Positions 58,967 to 64,000 of a stretch of 64,000 bases of DNA are shown piece after piece. Position 1 is the stretch's first letter, and every line of letters begins with the position of its first letter. The stretch is from positions 33,001,087 to 33,065,086 of the forward strand of contig OY759216.1 of assembly GCA_963662175.1 (NCBI GenBank). The letters are read 5' to 3'. A program made the position numbers and the translations under genes. The notes beneath the pieces are model-generated. The model did no database searches. It had not been told where the DNA came from and saw only the letters and a list, made by a program, of their open reading frames with translations. This stretch comes from Aradus depressus (Eukaryota > Arthropoda > Insecta > Hemiptera > Aradidae).

Positions 58967-60580
58967 TTGGGACGCCACACAAAACTTTGGGACGCCACAC
59001 ACCTTTTTTTCCTATTTGGCTTTTAAAAATACTACATGTGAAATTTCATGACGATTCGACCATTAGTTAATGTGTTAGCACTAACTATATACTTAGGCCC
59101 CCCTTACAACCCCCCCTCCCGATCAAAACTTTGGGACGCCACACACCTTTTTTTCCTATTTGGCTTTTAAAAATACTACATGTGAAATTTCGTGACAATA
59201 CGACCAACCGTTAATGAGCTAGCTCTATATTTCTACTTAGGCCCCCCTTACAACCCCCCCTCCCGATCAAAACTTTGGGACGCCACACACCTTTTTTTCC
59301 TATTTGGCTTTTAAAAATACTACATGTGAAATTTCATGACGATTCGCCCATTAGTTAATGAGTTAGCTCTATATTTATACTTAGGCCCCCCCACAACCCC
59401 CCCTCCCGTTCTAAACTTTGGGACGCCACACACCTTATTTTTCTATTTGGCCTTCAGGAATACTCCATGTGAAATTTCGTGACAATCCGACCAACCGTTA
59501 AAGAATTAGCTCTATATTTATACTTAGGCCCCCCACAACCCCCCCTCCCGTTCAAAACTTTGGGACGCCACACACCTTTTTTTCCTATTTGGCTTTTAAA
59601 AATACTACATGTGAAATTTCATGACGATTCGACCATTAGTTAATGTGTTAGCACTATTTATATACTTAGGCCCCCCTTACAACCCCCCCTCCCGATCAAA
59701 ACTTTGGGACGCCACACACCTTTTTTTCCTATTTGGCTTTTAAAAATACTACATGTGAAATTTCGTGACAATACGACCAACCGTTAATGAGCTAGCTCTA
59801 TATTTCTACTTAGGCCCCCCTTACAACCCCCCCTCCCGATCAAAACTTTGGGACGCCACACACCTTTTTTTCCTATTTGGCTTTTAAAAATACTACATGT
59901 GAAATTTCATGACGATTCGCCCATTAGTTAATGAGTTAGCTCTATATTTATACTTAGGCCCCCCCACAACCCCCCCTCCCGTTCTAAACTTTGGGACGCC
60001 ACACACCTTATTTTTCTATTTGGCCTTCAGGAATACTCCATGTGAAATTTCGTGACAATCCGACCAACCGTTAAAGAATTAGCTCTATATTTATACTTAG
60101 GCCCCCCCACAACCCCCCCTCCCGTTCGAAACTTTGGGACGCCACACACCTTTTTTTCCTATTTGGCTTTTAAAAATACTACGTGAAATTTCATGACGAT
60201 TCGCCCATTAGGTAATGAGTTAGCTCTATATTTATACTTAGGCCCCCCACAACCCCCCCTCCCGTTCAAAACTTTGGGACGCCACACACCTTTTTTTCTT
60301 GTTTGGCTTTTAAAAAGACTACGTGTGAAATTTCATGACAATTCGACCATTAGTTAATGTGTTAGCACTATTTATATACTTAGGCCCCCCTTACAACCCC
60401 CCCTCCGGTCAAAACTTTGGGACGCCACACACCTTTTTTTCCTGTTTGGATTTTAAAAAGACTACCTGTTAAATTTCATGACAATTCGCCCATTAGTTAA
60501 TGAGTTAGCACTATTTATATACTTAGGCCCCCCTTACAACCCCCCCTCCCGATCAAAATTTTGGGACGCCACATAGCCTA
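58967..60580. repeat. 144-bp tandem array with 573-bp higher-order repeat
   Basis: About eleven to twelve units, each starting TTTGGGACGCCACACACC and ending in a C-rich block (CTTAGGCCCCCC.. ACAACCCCCCCTCCCG). Unit starts (GGG) fall near 58989, 59133, 59277, 59420, 59562, 59706, 59850, 59993, 60136, 60273, 60419 and 60563. Units 573 bp apart (four steps) resemble each other more than neighbours do. The array runs into a unique end (60566-60705) that finishes AGCTTTATTAATATAG, like a transposon terminus. Confidence 0.9.
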
Positions 60581-60810
60581 TTATTCAATCGGGCTCAAAA
60601 GAATGCTACATGGGCAGTTTCATAAAAATCCGTCCAGCCGTTTGGGCGTGATGCTGGAACAAACATACAAACAAACCCCGTTTCAGCTTTATTAATATAG
60701 ATTTTATTTATCATTCTTTTCTTCTTTTTTATATTAGTGGTACCGCTGCTAGTACTATATTAATCCAATAAATTGAAACTGTTCATTGAAATTTCTCTTC
60801 TTCTTTTTAG

Positions 60811-60847
60811 GAACATTGTCAGATCCAGCATCAAATCAGCTGATTGA
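60811..60847 (+). other. Candidate last coding exon of the kinesin gene
   Basis: A very strong acceptor (CTCTTCTTCTTTTTAG) precedes a segment that continues in phase 2 as NIVRSSIKSAD and stops at 60845-60847. It is compatible in phase with exon 14 or with the 57881-58024 candidate. No polyadenylation signal follows closely, and the evidence is splice context only. Confidence 0.25.
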
Positions 60848-60999
60848 CTTCAAGAAAGGTTTTAAGGTATACTTAGAATTTGTCTGAAAAATGAATATTC
60901 CTATATTCATTATGGGGTTAACTATAGGAGAATTCAAAGTTACAGTTTTCAGGGGCGCAGTAATCAGGGGTAGTGGGGGCGAACTGAAGAAGCTGGTAT

Positions 61000-63900
61000 C
61001 AGCATTTTATAGTCAGGCTTAACGTCCACCTGTGTCGAGTTAACTAAAGGTGCATTCAATCACAACTCGAACTCACTTATCTTCAATATTTCTCTAGTTA
61101 TAGGAAACATTTTGAAAAAAATTGAAATTTTTTAAAAAACTATCTATTTGTTATGTTTATTTCCGGCTTTCACCACTGTAACCTGCTGTTAATTCTTAAT
61201 CGAACAAAACCATTCGGTGAAAATATCTGCAAAATTCGCTGAATGGCAGCGTATTTTTTGAAAATTTCCCAAAACGTTATAATTTTCTTTCTAAGATAAT
61301 GTTTTTATAAGTTATATATATGTTTATAAGTTGATAAAATTTTTTTAAATATTTTTTTGACCACTGTGTAGCGGGGCCAATTAGAACTAACAGGCATCCT
61401 AGGGGAGACGGAATTCCTGCCCGGAGATTGGTTCGCAATTTTTTATATGAAACCCTGTATAACCTGGACAGCTTCCTCCTCGGAGATCAAGGGGGACTTC
61501 TCGGGGCTCTCTTTTCGAAACATTAATCAAAAACTTATAAATCTTATGTTTTACGTTAAAGACATTTAAGCTGAGATTAGTGCCACGCTTTTATCAAACC
61601 TCAGCAAATTCACTGTATATTTTCTAAGTAATAGTATGTAGTTATGTACTAGAACTTGTGAGTGTTGTATTTAGGGCGGAGGTGTCCTGACCACTGGCTG
61701 GGGCTCCCCTCTGGACCCTTTGATAGGGGGGTGCTCAGATCTTATTGAAATTTAAGCACCTCGAATGTCATCAGAAGTACTTATCCAATCAATATCATTT
61801 TTGGGTCATTTCTCATTTCAAAAGATCAAGTTTCAGAGTTTGGAAAGGAAAACGTAGCAACCCATTGGAAAAAAAGGTTTGGGTCGGGGGCGTAGCGTCC
61901 CCAAGGGTTAGGAGTAGATCCAATAATGGATTTAAAATCGGAATAAAAAATTGTGAAAAGTGTTTGTTTCATGTACTGCAATCATCTGGGTGAAAATTGA
62001 ATGTCGCTTTGAATTTGGGCCACCCTGTATAATATACAGGGTGGCCCAAATTCATTATATAATGAAATATATGTTTTAAATATATTATGTTTTAAATATA
62101 TTATTTCTTCGGTATTTTACGGTAACTGATGACATCACAAGATATTGCAAAGCTTCTATATTTTCTAAAATTGGACAAAGAACTCAAATGGCTGTCAGGT
62201 TCTCAATGGTTCTAAGCGAAGCTGGAACTCCGGATACAGCTAGGTACAACATAATTATTTTGAATTACAAAAAATAGTTCCGAGTTACTTTGTGAATTAT
62301 AGTATTTAAAACAATTAATAATATAATGATGATGATAGTTGAAGGCCTTTCGTTTTGCAGTACTTTCATTTTCATTTTTTGTTTGGCGATGCTCGAGACA
62401 TTACTTTAAGTGGGACGCTATGGGAGCCGGACTGGAGTCACGAAGGAAATTGTCCAACTAGATCGGAATTTTAAGCCACCGTATGGCGCATCCCATAAAG
62501 AAAGTCCATCCAACGAGAGAGTTTTTAGTCAAAGACGTAATCCCTTCATCGACCGAGTGGCCCATCTGGGAGAACATGAAGTCTCTATTAAGTTTTTAGG
62601 ATTTATTCAACCAGTGGACGAAATTGCGCCATCTTTTCGGATGATAATGCGCAATTGTACAAGATGGTGCATTTTGAAAAACCTCGAAATGTTTAAGTAA
62701 ATCTAGTATAACTGAAAGAAAGTTTGTATACCTCAAAGAATTGAGATGAATAAATAAAGACAAATAAGAAAGGTTTTGGAAAATAAATAAGTCGTGCAAA
62801 GTTCTCTTTTATTGACCAAGTGTTTGTGAATTATTGACTATGTTTCAACTACCTCTTTTTTTTGATATTTTTTTTCTTTGTGCCAAGGCGTTTCATTTCA
62901 TTGCTTTTACAAGTCATAATTTTTACTCGACATAAACTTTAAAAATAGTACCACCTCCTTGGTTGAATTTGCCACATAATCGACAGCAGAGTTGGACATT
63001 AATTAATTATTTAATTGGATTGTATAATTGAATAATTACCAATTTATTTAGTTGTTAATTTGCAGTTAACAGGTTATTTGTTATTTTTAAATGCAACAAT
63101 GAATAGGGAAGAAGAAATTATTTCAGGTATATTTTGTGTTTCAAGAGGGACTACATTTGAACAATTTTTTTTTTTTAGATGTGAAATTTTGAGGATATAT
63201 TTTTCGCGAACCGTCTGAAGGGTTAGCAGTTTACATTTTATTGTTTGCGGGCTCTTGTTTCTGGAAATATGCTCGTTTCAAAGGCCGTAGCCGGATAAGA
63301 AACTCAAATCTGCCCCTGCACGGGTTGCGTTGATTGTTTTTTCGAAAGTTACTATTAATGTGGATTCGAACATATAATTTTACTCACACAATTAATTTAC
63401 AATGGTAATGATTAAATGTCAGATCAATACATGCATATTATTTGTCTACATATATCTTCTTTTTTTTCTCACATTTTATAGTTTAGCGGTCTGTTCGAAA
63501 TGAATAAAAGATAGAATAGTGTTGAAACATACTGTAAAAAAACAATGTGGAGCCCACACCATAAGTGTTTATCACTGAAGGAAATTGCAAAAATGAATAA
63601 TTGAGTTTACATTGTGGTCAAATTAAAAAAAAAGTTGTCAGTTAAAATAAAAAACATTTTAAAAATGTTTTTCTTCTTTTTAACCACCGTTTACTAACTT
63701 CTTCGTTTTGGATATAATGCACATTATAAAGTGACACTGGGAGGTTATATTATTAAAAATGGTGATTGTACCAGGAGAATTTGGTAATGAAAACATTTCT
63801 AGAAGAGAATATATTTTTTTTATTAGGATCACTGTTATTAATAAAACTGGACTTAAAAATACATTAAAATAAAAAGCATTTTTGGTATTAATTTGCGAAG

Positions 63901-64000
63901 GAAGGGTTTCGGGCACATGTTTATGGGACACTTTTTCAATGGATTTGAACTCCTGGATCTAGTGTTTTGAATTGTTTCACAGATTTCCTGTGCTTTTGTC
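61000..64000. other. Gene-free right end of window
   Basis: No gene can be supported. It contains the perfect palindrome at 62011-62053. A 96-codon open frame at 62410-62700 may be the antisense shadow of a decayed Tc1/mariner-type transposase; the minus-strand frames resemble the catalytic end only faintly. The rest is AT-rich. Confidence 0.4.
62011..62053. repeat. Perfect 20-bp inverted repeat around a 3-bp centre
   Basis: GAATTTGGGCCACCCTGTAT, then AAT, then its exact reverse complement. The ACAGGGTGGCCCAAA sequence resembles the terminal repeat of insect mariner-like elements. It may be two element ends joined head to head, or a residual minimal MITE. Confidence 0.85.

Noticed and set aside
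62410..62700. A 96-codon open frame that might be a small gene.
   Set aside because: The sequence matches no family I recognise, has no splice context, and lies beside mariner-like inverted repeats. It is more likely the antisense shadow of a decayed transposase.

Overview
This window is nuclear DNA from an animal, almost certainly an insect; a hemipteran is my guess but nothing seen here proves it. The evidence is three intron-rich genes with GT-AG splice sites, GC-richer exons in AT-rich surroundings, no bacterial operon structure, and a heavy load of tRNA-derived SINEs, foldback elements, MITEs and LINE fragments.

Layout. (1) 2.2-20.6 kb, minus strand: a complete 15-exon RECQL4-type gene (Sld2-like N-terminus, CCHC zinc knuckle, RecQ helicase core, conserved C-terminal tail). 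All 15 exons join in frame to about 1397 residues. Its introns hold SINEs and foldback repeats. (2) 20.6-23.7 kb: gene-free, with a MITE and a SINE. (3) 23.7-30.2 kb, plus strand: ribosomal protein eL28 (RpL28), four coding exons, 137 residues. Its 5.3-kb second intron carries four related copies of a box C/D snoRNA. (4) 31.2-34.2 kb, plus strand: a spliced non-coding snoRNA host gene. Its near-identical 55-nt exons alternate with introns that carry seven copies of a U24-like box C/D snoRNA. (5) 38.1-about 53.1 kb, plus strand: a kinesin-8 motor (KIF18A/Klp67A type). Fourteen exons are solved; the C-terminal end is ambiguous. (6) 53-64 kb: gene-poor, with SINE copies, a second SINE family, a 144-bp tandem array organised as a 573-bp higher-order repeat, and transposon remnants.

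Functional view. RpL28 and the adjacent host gene together form a compact ribosome-biogenesis locus, with eleven predicted C/D snoRNAs in about 9.5 kb. RECQL4 (replication initiation) and kinesin-8 (chromosome alignment) are neighbours with no visible regulatory link.

The strongest unusual signal is the pair of expanded snoRNA families. The intronic array has a dimeric repeat structure, and individual copies show guide register shifts and box mutations.

Exon boundaries were worked out by hand from splice consensus and reading phase. snoRNA targets rest on remembered rRNA sequence and need a computed search.
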